A stretch of 64,000 nucleotides of DNA from assembly GCA_030428205.1 (NCBI GenBank), contig JAUIBK010000008.1, positions 45,306 to 109,305 of the forward strand. Reading direction: 5' to 3'. Below, piece by piece: positions 1-8,622 of the stretch (its first letter is position 1; each line of letters opens with the position of its first letter). Source of the stretch: a bacterium (lineage in GTDB: Bacteria; Bdellovibrionota_C; UBA2361; RFPC01). Position numbers and translations under genes: made by a program. The notes under the pieces were generated by a model. The model did not search any database. It was not told the origin of the DNA and saw only the letters and a program-made list of their open reading frames with translations.

Positions 1-431
1 TCAAGCGCTGTGTCTTCTAGATTCCCCCCGACCTTACAGTTCGGGCAGGTTGGAAAATTGAGAATCAGGCTACTAACGTTTTCGTTATTACTATCGAGAA
101 ATGGGGCTGAGTTGGGATCGGTAGGATCCGATTCAACCGAAGGCACTATCACTCGCAACTGGCTGATAGTGACTTTTCCAGGGATACTTTGCTCTTGCAA
201 GGCACGTTGCGCAATCTGCTCAAGGGCATTGGGCACAATCGGCATAGTATCTAATCCAGCTCGGCATACCTGAATCGCTATGCGATCGGCAATCACGCGA
301 GCTTGCTTTGATTGTAGTACATCAAAAACTAGAGCAAGGATGATGAAGGTAAGTGATGCAACAAAGACTCCTCCCAGAATCAGCACGACTCCCTGCTCTT
401 GCTTGGCACGGCAACAATACTTTTTTCTCAT
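1..431 (-). CDS. TadG-like pilus-associated protein (5' part only; runs off window)
   Basis: Reading the minus strand from an ATG at 431 gives an uninterrupted frame of 143 codons that leaves the window at base 1, so the C-terminus is missing. After a short basic start (MRKKYCCRAKQEQG) comes one hydrophobic helix at about residues 15-37, then a soluble part with IADRIAIQVCRAG. This N-terminal layout, a basic and Gly-rich start followed by one membrane helix and a stretch with conserved Ala/Arg, is typical of TadG/TadE-like proteins of Flp/Tad pilus systems. It lies 16 bp downstream of the TadE-like gene on the same strand, so the two are probably co-transcribed. Without the C-terminal half I cannot say whether a von Willebrand domain, as in true TadG, is present. 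Confidence 0.65.
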   Translation of the reverse strand, partial: MRKKYCCRAKQEQGVVLILGGVFVASLTFIILALVFDVLQSKQARVIADRIAIQVCRAGLDTMPIVPNALEQIAQRALQEQSIPGKVTISQLRVIVPSVESDPTDPNSAPFLDSNNENVSSLILNFPTCPNCKVGGNLEDTAL

Positions 432-447
432 GCCACAAACCTCCCCA

Positions 448-1197
448 CTATCCGATAAAAAAAGATTTTCGTTTGATAACAAGTAACGAATTTGCCCCAT
501 CTCCAGCTACCATGCGTAAGAGACTCAAGAATGGGTTCAACAGTGTATTACTCGGCCGATACTCGCATTCAACACCTACAAACTGACGGCTATAGGTTGG
601 AGAACCTATCATCCCTGCCGAGCTATCAAGATACGGAAAGGGATCAATGTTTTTACACGCAAGACATCCTGCTCCATCTGCATCATTTGGATTACACGGG
701 TAACGAACACTTGAACCAAGACTCTGCTTCATTGATTGATGTGCGTACACAAGCGCGTAGGTATAATGCGCTGGAAGATCCACATGATCATCGATCAGAA
801 AGGTGTCATCGGCAACATCATCATAGTAGCTCGGCACTTCTCCTTCGAGTCCAGGGGATGCGAGCAACGCTGTCAATCTACCACTTGGAACTGCGCCAAA
901 ATGCCAATCCTGAATATCCGAGAGCACCTCTGATCCGATACGTTCAGTTTGTCCGCGGGTAAGAGCTAAGCGAGAGCTTGTCACGGCCTGAGAAAGGCTC
1001 GTACGTGCATTTATCGTGGTGGTGATAAAGAGGATAAAAAAGAGGAGCGCAAGAAGAAGTGGAAGAAAGATGGCCACTTCAACCATTACAGAGCCAATTT
1101 CATTCTTCTTATCCGCAGCAAAAGGATATCGGCTCAACCTTACATGAAGGAATCCGCTTTCAAAAAAATGCTGAAACAACTGAAACGCAAAAAACAC
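448..1197 (-). CDS. TadE-like pseudopilin/pilus assembly protein
   Basis: The 249-residue product carries the TadE signature near its N-terminus: a short basic stretch followed by GSVMVEVAIFLPLLLALLFF, a single membrane helix with the conserved Glu. TadE-family proteins are processed by the TadV prepilin peptidase and act as minor pseudopilins in Tad secretion and pilus systems. The remainder is soluble, with a Cys-containing segment (PCNPNDADGAGCLACK) that could form disulfides in the periplasm. The longest frame starts at a GTG at 1197 preceded by AGGTGG, which I adopt; a start nearer to GSVMVEV would also fit the family. The gene is followed by the TadG-like gene on the same strand and is divergent from the operon starting at 1577. 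Confidence 0.7.
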   Translation of the reverse strand: MFFAFQLFQHFFESGFLHVRLSRYPFAADKKNEIGSVMVEVAIFLPLLLALLFFILFITTTINARTSLSQAVTSSRLALTRGQTERIGSEVLSDIQDWHFGAVPSGRLTALLASPGLEGEVPSYYDDVADDTFLIDDHVDLPAHYTYALVYAHQSMKQSLGSSVRYPCNPNDADGAGCLACKNIDPFPYLDSSAGMIGSPTYSRQFVGVECEYRPSNTLLNPFLSLLRMVAGDGANSLLVIKRKSFFIG

Positions 1198-1576
1198 AAT
1201 GAACCACCTATCATAAAACGTACTGTGTAAATGTCTTCCCTTCTGGACTGCCTGCTTCAGCTAAAGTGCAATTTCTATGCTCATCTCGTTTTCCTTATTA
1301 TGGGTAAAAGTGTGATTTTGGTGCTTTTCGGCAGCATGAAAATTTTATCTAACATCCTGATAATACAAGCTATTTGCTCTAAGCGGCCGTTATCTCAAGC
1401 TTTTTTTGTCTTTTTTTTACAATTACATAATGAGTCACATTTTAAAAAAGTGTAATTATTTTACATGGCATGAAGATTGCTCATAACACCACTATAGAGG
1501 CATGCGAGAGGATTCTTCTCGTAGTTTTTCAAGGGTTGTCTCTTTCTTGGAGTGAGCAGGTTACTGGGAGTTATTT
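1198..1576. other. Divergent intergenic region between two pilus-related operons
   Basis: This 379-bp AT-rich spacer separates the leftward Tad-like genes from the rightward 1577-4878 operon and so should hold both promoters. It contains T-tracts around 1407-1420 and an imperfect dyad around 1437-1454 (CACATTTT then AAAAAGTG). No open frame here looks coding. The Shine-Dalgarno for the rightward gene (GGGAG) is at its right edge. Confidence 0.4.
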
Positions 1577-3607
1577 ATGAAAGGTTATACAAAACGAATC
1601 GCACTATCTCTTCTTTGCGCTCTTTTACCTTATACTGGGTTTGCCGATGACGAGCTTCAATATGAATTTGAATTTGAACTTCAGAATCCGGAGTATAGCT
1701 CAGGAACAACTCGAACGGTGATTGCTGGAGATACCTTTATCTCAAACATTCCACATCACGATGGAGATTCTATTGCAGAAGGCGGCATCGCTTTGAGAAC
1801 TCCAAACAATCAAATACTTCTCGAACCGCATGAGTCTCTCATCTCAACAAGATACGGTCAAATTATTACTCTCGGCAACGACCATGATGGTGATGGCATA
1901 CGAGAGCTTCTTGTCACGGCGCCCTCTCTTCTAATTTCTCCAAATGGAGGTCAGTGTGGAGACGGGCAAAGCGTTTGTGGTGCTGTCTTTGCCTTTAACA
2001 TAGACGAAGTCCTGACATCAACAACACAGATGCCACCACCTGTTTACACCCTTCTTTCCACTCAAGGAACAGACTTTGGTGAGGTTCTCCAATACGTAAA
2101 CCAAAATGGGAAGGAGCTTCTTGCTGTTAGCTCTCCTAGCTCGGATACGGTGGAGCTCTTCGATCTCGATCAAGTCGATCCTTTAACGAATGCACCTCTT
2201 CGGGTCAGTACCGCTGAAGGTTGCGAAGGAAGTGATTTTGGAAGAGCTCTTAACCTCATTGGGGATCTCAATGGCGACGGCTACCAGGAGTTGGGTATTG
2301 GAGCTCCTTCAGCATATGGAGATGGAGCATGTAATACCAACGGAGCAGCTCATCTTATGGAGATTTCGCAAGGGACGCTTGAACCACTACAACACGGAAT
2401 TCTTCTTCATGATGACGAAGTAAATGAAGAGTCATTTGGAAGTGCCATCTCAGCAGCAGGACCAAATCGCATAGCTGTCGCGAGTAGGCTCTATGGAGAG
2501 GGATTTAATAATCCCAATATGGGACGTGTCACTGTCTTTGAACGACAATCAGATCAAACATTCGAGATCCTCCAGACACTTGTCCCAACTGACCTATTTG
2601 ACAATATGAACTTTGCTTTTTCGCGCCTAGGAACTTCTCTTCAGTATCTTGAAGGGAGTAGTGGTGAACAATTTCTTCATATCGGCGGCGATGGAAATGC
2701 TGTCGGTCAAGAAGGAGAACAAGGGATAAACAATGGCTCTCTTTTGGTCGTACGCCTTGAAGATCAATCACTACCACAAAAAGCAATGCTCTATGAGGTT
2801 GGCCACTACGACAGAATAAAATACGGTCAATCCTCTCAAATCGAGAACCTTGACCTTATCCCTAACGCACAACTTGTAGCCACCTTTGCGCCACAATTGG
2901 ACAATGAGAGTGAGGGGATTGGGTACATGAGAGCTCATTCTGTGGCAACAAGTACTCCAACGCTACTTGCTCCTGCTTACGGAGGGCGTGGCACAGGTAC
3001 TCCATGCTTTTTCTACGAAAATGCCTCTGGACCAATAGGCGGTGGTGAAAACATTATCAATCCTTCTGTTACCACAGCAATCCCAGCTCCAGTCATAGGA
3101 CAGCCGTGGGAACTCAACTTTGTGACTATCGGAGGAGATCCATACCCTGAATCAGAGCTTGAGATAGAGATTCGCCCCTCTGTACTAACTCTTTGGTCAG
3201 ATACATTGCTCGAAGACTCTGTTCCTATAACACCTGGGAATAGGTGTGCGTGGCACATAAGTCTTCAAGAAGCCGTGCAACAGGAGCAGTTTGCGTTTAA
3301 TAATGTGATTGCGGATGCTCCCATACCGATCGGTGATGGGACACATGTCCAGACGACACTGACTCCCTTCTCTGACCGATGGCAGATCATTCCAGAGTCA
3401 CTCAATGGCAAACCTACAAATGGACAACAGTACTACGTTCAATCTCTTATAACGTACAACCTCTGCACCCAGCACCAAACTGAGGGATACACCATCTGTG
3501 TTAATACCGGATATAAGTCTCTCACTGAAGCAGTCGCTGTCCAAATAGGTGAAGTAGATGCCGGAATGGGTATCCCAACTCAAAACCCAATTGGAGGACA
3601 GCCATGA
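1577..3607 (+). CDS. Secreted FG-GAP repeat (beta-propeller) protein
   Basis: The 676-residue protein begins with a clear signal peptide (MKGYTKRIALSLLCALLPY, then GFADD) and is exported. It contains FG-GAP/integrin-alpha-like repeats with calcium-binding cores: DHDGDGIRELLVTAPS near residue 105 and DLNGDGYQELGIGAPS near 232, plus weaker copies. Such repeats build a seven-bladed propeller used for adhesion or ligand binding. The C-terminal third (from about 480) has no recognisable domain. GGGAG lies a few bases before the ATG. The next gene starts 125 bp downstream with a hairpin between, and a TadE-like gene follows, so the context suggests a surface or pilus-associated adhesin. The specific ligand is unknown. 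Confidence 0.8.
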   Translation: MKGYTKRIALSLLCALLPYTGFADDELQYEFEFELQNPEYSSGTTRTVIAGDTFISNIPHHDGDSIAEGGIALRTPNNQILLEPHESLISTRYGQIITLGNDHDGDGIRELLVTAPSLLISPNGGQCGDGQSVCGAVFAFNIDEVLTSTTQMPPPVYTLLSTQGTDFGEVLQYVNQNGKELLAVSSPSSDTVELFDLDQVDPLTNAPLRVSTAEGCEGSDFGRALNLIGDLNGDGYQELGIGAPSAYGDGACNTNGAAHLMEISQGTLEPLQHGILLHDDEVNEESFGSAISAAGPNRIAVASRLYGEGFNNPNMGRVTVFERQSDQTFEILQTLVPTDLFDNMNFAFSRLGTSLQYLEGSSGEQFLHIGGDGNAVGQEGEQGINNGSLLVVRLEDQSLPQKAMLYEVGHYDRIKYGQSSQIENLDLIPNAQLVATFAPQLDNESEGIGYMRAHSVATSTPTLLAPAYGGRGTGTPCFFYENASGPIGGGENIINPSVTTAIPAPVIGQPWELNFVTIGGDPYPESELEIEIRPSVLTLWSDTLLEDSVPITPGNRCAWHISLQEAVQQEQFAFNNVIADAPIPIGDGTHVQTTLTPFSDRWQIIPESLNGKPTNGQQYYVQSLITYNLCTQHQTEGYTICVNTGYKSLTEAVAVQIGEVDAGMGIPTQNPIGGQP

Positions 3608-3660
3608 GAAAGTTTACAACCACATACACCCCCCCATACCTAAACACCCGCACAGCTCTT

Positions 3661-3687
3661 TGTGGAGTCACATTACGTGACTCCACA
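3661..3687. repeat. Perfect 11-bp inverted repeat in operon leader
   Basis: TGTGGAGTCAC, a 5-base loop ATTAC, then GTGACTCCACA. It lies in the spacer between the FG-GAP gene stop and the start of the next gene at 3733. There is no following U-tract, so it is not a canonical terminator. It may be an RNA processing or stability hairpin, or an operator. Confidence 0.6.
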
Positions 3688-3732
3688 GGGGGCACCCCTT
3701 TACAAACTTCTCATTCTCTTCAAGGTGATACG

Positions 3733-4284
3733 ATGGATAAAACTACCAACATACTCTCGTTTTTCTTTTTCTCACTCTTGTGTGCCTGTAGTCTAATGTT
3801 CACAAGCACAGCACATGCGGACGTTGAAGGCGACCCGGTATACCTTTCTGTAACCGCAAAAGTCAGTGAAGGTAGACTACAGCAGGTTTCTATCCTCGAT
3901 TCGAACTTGCACAACTCGCAAGCTCTACAGTGGTTTCAAGAAAATATCAGTCAAGAACTCGGAAACCATATCACAATGAGATTCTTAGCTGCCCCCCTTC
4001 TCAACCACTCTCCAAACGAGATTCCTGTCAATCTCCAACTCCGAGATACACTTGTTGTTGGTCTTTTCAATAAAGGAAATCTAACTGCGACAGCCATAAA
4101 TATGAATAAAGTTTCAGGTTTTGGCTCGGGACAGGCTTACGAGCAACAACCAGGAAATGGGGAAGTAGGAAACCCAGGTCAAGTTGGATTTGAAAATCAA
4201 GTCCCAGAGAAAACTCGAGTCACCCCTCAGTGGAGTGCTACTCAACCGACAAGAAAAGGGTCAGATCTCACTGAACTATATTAA
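3733..4284 (+). CDS. Secreted protein of unknown function in Tad-like operon
   Basis: I place the start at the ATG at 3733, which has AAGGTGA just upstream and yields a signal peptide (MDKTTNILSFFFFSLLCACS to AHAD). A longer frame from 3604 would run through the inverted repeat and is unlikely. The mature part of about 150 residues begins DVEGDPVYLSVTAKVSEGRLQ and ends in a Gly/Gln/Pro-rich, probably disordered tail. I recognise no family. It sits 9 bp before the TadE-like gene at 4294 and downstream of the FG-GAP gene, so it is probably an exported accessory of the same surface structure. Confidence 0.65.
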   Translation: MDKTTNILSFFFFSLLCACSLMFTSTAHADVEGDPVYLSVTAKVSEGRLQQVSILDSNLHNSQALQWFQENISQELGNHITMRFLAAPLLNHSPNEIPVNLQLRDTLVVGLFNKGNLTATAINMNKVSGFGSGQAYEQQPGNGEVGNPGQVGFENQVPEKTRVTPQWSATQPTRKGSDLTELY

Positions 4285-4293
4285 GGAGGCAGT

Positions 4294-4878
4294 ATGAAAC
4301 AACAGAAGAACATAGGGGGAACACACAAGAGAGAGAGAGGGAGTGTCTCTGCTGAGCTCGCCCTCTTTCTTGCGGCAATTATCATCCCTGCAGTTCAATT
4401 CCTCTCAAATGGAGCACTCATTAATTTTATGAACGAGGTCCCTCAAAAGGAATCTTCAGCAATGATGGCAGCCCACTCAACTCCTTTAACTATAGAGATT
4501 GATTTTAATCTCCTAAGCGTGCCACAACCACAATCTTTCTTACTTAACAATGTCAATGGTGTTACCCCTGAGCAGGAGCTAGCGCGTCTTGGGGCGATTG
4601 CATTGGGCAATAACGACCCGGCACAAAGTTCACGCTGCTTTGCATTTATTGAAATTCTCAATGTTCAGAATCCACCGCCTCCATATCCGTATTATTTAAC
4701 ACACACGTATGAAAATGCTGTCTGTGACAATGCATCAATTCCTGAATGCGACAATAAAGCCATAGAGCTCTTTGAAAGAGTCCCCTCTCCCACTTACGGT
4801 GTATATCTCTGTAGCTGGACCACTGCCCAATCACTTCCCGCCGATCCCATCGTAAGCAAAGTGCTCATCGAGCTCTAG
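4294..4878 (+). CDS. TadE-like minor pilin
   Basis: This 194-residue protein has the prepilin-like N-terminus ERGSVSAELALFLAAIIIPA: a basic leader, conserved Glu in SAEL, and one hydrophobic helix at about residues 22-42, the hallmark of TadE/pseudopilin proteins. The soluble part has four cysteines, suggesting periplasmic disulfides. A strong ribosome-binding site (AAGGAGG) precedes the ATG. It is the last gene of the operon beginning at 1577 and is followed by a palindromic repeat and a terminator-like hairpin. It resembles the leftward TadE-like gene at 448 in architecture but not closely in sequence. Confidence 0.65.
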   Translation: MKQQKNIGGTHKRERGSVSAELALFLAAIIIPAVQFLSNGALINFMNEVPQKESSAMMAAHSTPLTIEIDFNLLSVPQPQSFLLNNVNGVTPEQELARLGAIALGNNDPAQSSRCFAFIEILNVQNPPPPYPYYLTHTYENAVCDNASIPECDNKAIELFERVPSPTYGVYLCSWTTAQSLPADPIVSKVLIEL

Positions 4879-4898
4879 TAAATCGTTCTTAAAAATTT

Positions 4899-4955
4899 CT
4901 AACACGAAGAGCGCGAAGATCATCTTTCTTCGCGCTCTTCGCGTACTTCGCGTTA
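4899..4955. repeat. CGCGAAG palindromic repeat, copy 1
   Basis: This intergenic hairpin is built from units of ACGCGAAGN: AACACGAAGAGCGCGAAG on the left arm and CTTCGCGCTCTTCGCGT on the right, followed by one extra CTTCGCGTT unit. Related copies lie at 25368-25423 and 38107-38172. It starts about 20 bases after a stop codon. Confidence 0.8.
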
Positions 4956-5032
4956 GATTTATCCAAGTGCGTTTCGACAGAAAATATAGAGGGATTGTAA
5001 ACGAATTTTGAGAATTCTGAGTGAAAAATAAA

Positions 5033-5057
5033 GGGACGAGAGTGGGGCTCTCGTCCC
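5033..5057 (+). terminator. Terminator-like hairpin after the 1577-4878 operon
   Basis: A perfect 10-bp stem GGGACGAGAG / CTCTCGTCCC with a 5-base loop is followed shortly by GGGGGTTTT. The U-run is short and displaced, so termination is likely but not certain. The rest of the spacer to 5316 holds a second weak hairpin (AGGTGCAA / TTGCACCT near 5106-5132) and AT-rich sequence, and no convincing gene. Confidence 0.45.
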
Positions 5058-5316
5058 AGGGGGTTTTCAGGGTGTTGTGGATTGGGACTTATTCAGTCTT
5101 TACACAAGGTGCAAAAGAAAACCCCTTGCACCTCGCATATTCTATATATATTATGTAAAATATTTACAAGAGGTATCATAGCCAATAAATCTTTTTTTAT
5201 TTTTTTTGAGCTTCATCCCATTGGGAAACGAGGTGAAATATCAGCAGAAATGAAAGAAATGGTGAAAATTCGCTCGTCGAGCGGCTGAGCGAGAGCGAAA
5301 AAGGCCCTCATTGGCG

Positions 5317-6120
5317 CTACTCAGGCAGTTGATCCGTTACGCTATAGGCTGTCACCGAAACCCTCGCCCCAGCTTCTTTCTCTGGAGAAGGGGTCATATC
5401 CTGATCGTGCTGAGCGAGAAAGTGGCGTACTTTTTTGTGAAACAAGGTCCCTTCTCGTAGGAGCCACTTACGTATCTTAGGAAGATCTTTCACGAAAATA
5501 TTATCAAAATCCGTTCGAAGGTGAAGGTGGGGGACAGCATCATCACGCTCTGTATTATCATGCACTGTATCTATGAGTGACTGCATGTCTGCACCAAGTT
5601 GACGGTACCCTTCCTCTGGATTCCCTTTGAGCATCTGAAAACCGGCCACAAGCCTTAACCCCCTTGGCGACTCCTTTACAGCCCCAGTTCTTTTTAACTC
5701 ACGTAAGATTGCAGCTGGGTTTGGATCGAGTGAAACCGTCTGAACAAGGTGCCAAAAATCGCTCCCCTCCCCATCAAACGAAAGGACACGCGGCTTACCA
5801 GCAGAAGTGGTGAACTCCTCTCCCTCTCTCCAGAGTCCAATGACTCGACGAATAAAGTTCTTATCCGTCGTCAAATCTCCACCACTCTCTCTAATTCGCC
5901 CCACTTCCAAGCGGTGGACCCCTGTCATAATCGAAATACGGCTCGTATTGACTTTAGAGCTGGCCCTGGTGAGTTCGGCCTCAGCTGCTTGCACAAGGAC
6001 GACTTTAAGGGATTCAATGAGGTCTTGTAGGGCAAGTCCATTACGTAGGCAAAACGCTGCAATCGGTCGAAGCATCTGACGTAAACAGTGTACCCGTAAA
6101 GCCTCTAAACTTGGTGCCAT
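5317..6120 (-). CDS. DUF6502 family protein
   Basis: The 267-residue soluble protein matches the layout I know for DUF6502: an N-terminal segment LRPIAAFCLRNGLALQDLIE, then a small helix-turn-helix-like block with SRISIMTGVHRLEVGRIRES, then a domain with LRTDFDNIFVKDLPKIRKWL. The family is widespread in Proteobacteria and its biochemical role is unknown; the HTH-like part hints at a DNA-binding regulator. The ATG at 6120 has a weak AAGGAA upstream. It is divergent from the membrane protein gene at 6442. The family assignment rests on memory of conserved motifs, not a search. Confidence 0.65.
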   Translation of the reverse strand: MAPSLEALRVHCLRQMLRPIAAFCLRNGLALQDLIESLKVVLVQAAEAELTRASSKVNTSRISIMTGVHRLEVGRIRESGGDLTTDKNFIRRVIGLWREGEEFTTSAGKPRVLSFDGEGSDFWHLVQTVSLDPNPAAILRELKRTGAVKESPRGLRLVAGFQMLKGNPEEGYRQLGADMQSLIDTVHDNTERDDAVPHLHLRTDFDNIFVKDLPKIRKWLLREGTLFHKKVRHFLAQHDQDMTPSPEKEAGARVSVTAYSVTDQLPE

Positions 6121-6441
6121 GCTAATAGATTTCCTTCATCAAACAGACTAGCCTTTCATACAATGTTTGTTTTCAGTCTCTCTTAGGATACATTTTCACT
6201 CAAAAAGGATGTAAATTTATAACAAATACTAACTGTGAATCGCCTATGCGACAAGATATCTTTAGTCTTGGACGTACTTTTTTTACAAACCCAGACTTTC
6301 CAGCCTAAGTTACTGATACAACCGTACTTCTACGAATTTTTCTTAGAAAATTCCCCCTCGATTTACAACACACTCAGACATGAACGACGAATAACACCCT
6401 AAAGAGGTATAGGGGCTTTAGATAATGTATTTGGAGATGGC

Positions 6442-7080
6442 ATGTATACAAGCAAAGGCAGTGTTGCCCTATATCTTGAAAAAGAATTCCACCAACTTCA
6501 ACGCTCTCTGAAGCAAAAGCTTCACCAACTTTTTAGAGCGTTTCCACCAAAGACTCAGAACCGGGCTCAATCGGTTGCTTCACCAGAGGTATCTGTTGAT
6601 GATACCCTTATTCGAAGGCCCATTGTGAAACGTAAGCCTTTAAGAAAAAAAATTCCAGTTCGCGAGTTTGCCATACTCGTTTTTGCTGTATGGCTAGGAG
6701 TGCTGACTATCACATCTATCTCAGCAATCCACCAATCAAATGAGAGCCGCACACTACTAGAAGAACAATTGGTGCTACAAGAAGAGGCCTTGCCTCCCAT
6801 GGTAAGCTCTCACGACAAGAGACTCTCTCCCACTATCAATATCATCTTACACTACGGCAAGCGCCTCGAATCAGATATCCAGTCATTGCGATATCAACAG
6901 CTTGCGCTCATGTCTTATTTAGCTTCGGAAAAGCTTCAAGGTGAGTCAAAGCAAAAAAGGCTCCAAGAGTACGAAGACTACCGCACAAAAGCTGACAATC
7001 TCGATAAATCGCTTAAGGCAAACGAAGCTCACTTCAAAGAGGCTCTCAAGCAACTACAACTTTCGCTCAATACTCCTTAG
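6442..7080 (+). CDS. Single-pass inner-membrane protein with coiled coil
   Basis: The 212-residue product has a basic cytoplasmic N-terminus (KRKPLRKKIPVREF before the helix), one transmembrane helix at about residues 75-95 (ILVFAVWLGVLTITSISAI), and a periplasmic part rich in Glu, Lys, Leu and Gln that should form a coiled coil (about 140-210). I do not recognise the family. GGAG stands just before the ATG. It is convergent with sppA, whose stop is 11 bp away. A scaffold role is possible, but nothing in the sequence shows it. Confidence 0.65.
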   Translation: MYTSKGSVALYLEKEFHQLQRSLKQKLHQLFRAFPPKTQNRAQSVASPEVSVDDTLIRRPIVKRKPLRKKIPVREFAILVFAVWLGVLTITSISAIHQSNESRTLLEEQLVLQEEALPPMVSSHDKRLSPTINIILHYGKRLESDIQSLRYQQLALMSYLASEKLQGESKQKRLQEYEDYRTKADNLDKSLKANEAHFKEALKQLQLSLNTP

Positions 7081-7091
7081 CGCCTAGGGGG

Positions 7092-7988
7092 CTATTGCAT
7101 GACATACATCAGTTCAGTATTTTTTTGAAACATCTTCGGCAGAGATGTTACAGCACCAAGGAGCTCTTTGAGCTCTTCGTATTTATCTTCTTCAAAGAGG
7201 ATATTGGGAACTTCATCATCTCCTAAAGGCTTACCAGCTAAAGCATACACTTCACGAGCCGCATCAAAGATATCACCATAGCCATCGACGAGTCCGTACT
7301 CAACAGCTTGCGAACCGAGAATAACTCTCCCATCAGCAAACGTTTTGACTTTTTCAAGCTCAAGCCCACGCCCCTCGGAGACAGCCGTAATAAAGGCATC
7401 GTGCGCGACCTGTACGGTACTTTGGAGAAAGTCGGTATCTTTTTTACTGACGGGCCGAAAAGCATTTCCAACGTCTTTGAGGTCACCGCTTTTCACGGTC
7501 AACATTTCAAAGCCAACTTTACTTGTGATGGCGCTCACATTTGGAATCTGTAAGATAACACCGATAGAGCCTGTCATGGTCCCCGGCTGACACAACACTT
7601 TACTCGCCCCAAGAGAAACATAAAGCCCACCGGAAGCGGCGACAGTTCCCATAGCTGCAACAATAGGCTTCTTTTCTTTGAGCCGTCTCACTGCGTCATA
7701 GATTGCCTGTGAGGGACCGACTGCACCACCAGGAGAATCAACATCAAGAATAATCCCTGTAATCTTATCATCTTCGACGTGCTTATGAAGCTCTCGAAGA
7801 ATCTCCTCATCATCTTGAATCATCCCTTTGACTTCAACAATGGCAACACCTGTCTTCTTTGCGCTCTCTGCTACAGAACTCAGTTGCTGTGTTGAAGCAA
7901 TAAGACCACCGATGAGCATCGGAATAGCAATGAGGATAACGACGACGACCGTCAAAAACTTTGCCAGCCAGATAAAATATTCTTTCAT
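7092..7988 (-). CDS. sppA: Signal peptide peptidase SppA (S49 family, short form)
   Basis: Membrane-anchored serine protease that degrades signal peptides remaining after export. The start I choose (7988, AAGGAACACT before ATG) gives 298 residues, the size of the short SppA class. An N-terminal membrane helix lies at about residues 10-32. The nucleophile is Ser119 in GTVAASGG and the general base Lys171 in SGDLKDVG. Their spacing of 52 equals that of Ser147/Lys199 in Bacillus SppA. LDVDSPGG and TGSIGVI are further family motifs. It lies 22 bp downstream of the HemJ/CopD-like gene, so they probably form one transcript. A longer frame to 8039 would overlap that gene and lacks support. Confidence 0.9.
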   Translation of the reverse strand: MKEYFIWLAKFLTVVVVILIAIPMLIGGLIASTQQLSSVAESAKKTGVAIVEVKGMIQDDEEILRELHKHVEDDKITGIILDVDSPGGAVGPSQAIYDAVRRLKEKKPIVAAMGTVAASGGLYVSLGASKVLCQPGTMTGSIGVILQIPNVSAITSKVGFEMLTVKSGDLKDVGNAFRPVSKKDTDFLQSTVQVAHDAFITAVSEGRGLELEKVKTFADGRVILGSQAVEYGLVDGYGDIFDAAREVYALAGKPLGDDEVPNILFEEDKYEELKELLGAVTSLPKMFQKNTELMYVMQ

Positions 7989-8010
7989 AGTGTTCCTTGA
8001 AAAAATCCAA

Positions 8011-8433
8011 TTAACGAGAGAGGATCGTAAGAAAAACAATAATCAACGCAAGCGCACTCACACCTCCGTGATACATCCCTAAACGCTTCGCGCGAACCTC
8101 TCCTTCTTCATGAAAACGCCGAAGCTCTAAGCCTACAAGACCCGTAAGAAGAAAGAGGACAAGGACTGCGGTAAGTTTTGCATGAAACCACCCCTGCTGC
8201 ATATAGAAAGCCATTCCTCGGTACGCAATCAACTGGTAAAGACCCGACACAAGAACAAGGGAAGCTCCAGGGATCACAAAGCCATACCAAGAGCGATTTA
8301 TTGGCCTCATCAATGTTTCCTTATCACTCGATTGAGCAACTGCCTTGAGAGAAACAGTGAGGGTAAGCAGTGGTCCAATCCAAAAAAGAAGACCTGTAAC
8401 ATGTACTGCGAGAGAAATAGCTACGAGACTCAT
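8011..8433 (-). CDS. HemJ/CopD-like four-helix membrane protein
   Basis: This 140-residue protein has four hydrophobic helices. The conserved His in VHVTGLLFWIGP (helix 1) and GWFHAKL (before helix 3) resemble the heme- or metal-binding His of the HemJ (protoporphyrinogen oxidase) and CopD families. HemJ usually shows LPRL and YH motifs near helix 1-2, which I do not see, so a broader CopD/HemJ-like label is safer. The start ATG at 8433 has GGGAG upstream. It is immediately upstream of sppA on the same strand. Confidence 0.65.
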   Translation of the reverse strand: MSLVAISLAVHVTGLLFWIGPLLTLTVSLKAVAQSSDKETLMRPINRSWYGFVIPGASLVLVSGLYQLIAYRGMAFYMQQGWFHAKLTAVLVLFLLTGLVGLELRRFHEEGEVRAKRLGMYHGGVSALALIIVFLTILSR

Positions 8434-8622
8434 TCTTAAACAACTCCCTGAAATTACTCAAAATCATTTGAGATAGAGAAACATTTCTCGAGCGAGACCA
8501 CAACAGATGGCTTCATGGCGAGTTAACTCCCAAAAATTGCTCTCTTTTTTTCGAATTTATGCCGATAAAGAAATGAAGAAAGGCAATTCGCTCGACAACT
8601 GTCAGCGGACAAGAGGCGCATC

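Noticed and set aside
1231..1455. Plus-strand open frame of 74 codons before the FG-GAP gene
   Set aside because: No RBS, AT-rich spacer composition, and no conserved motif.
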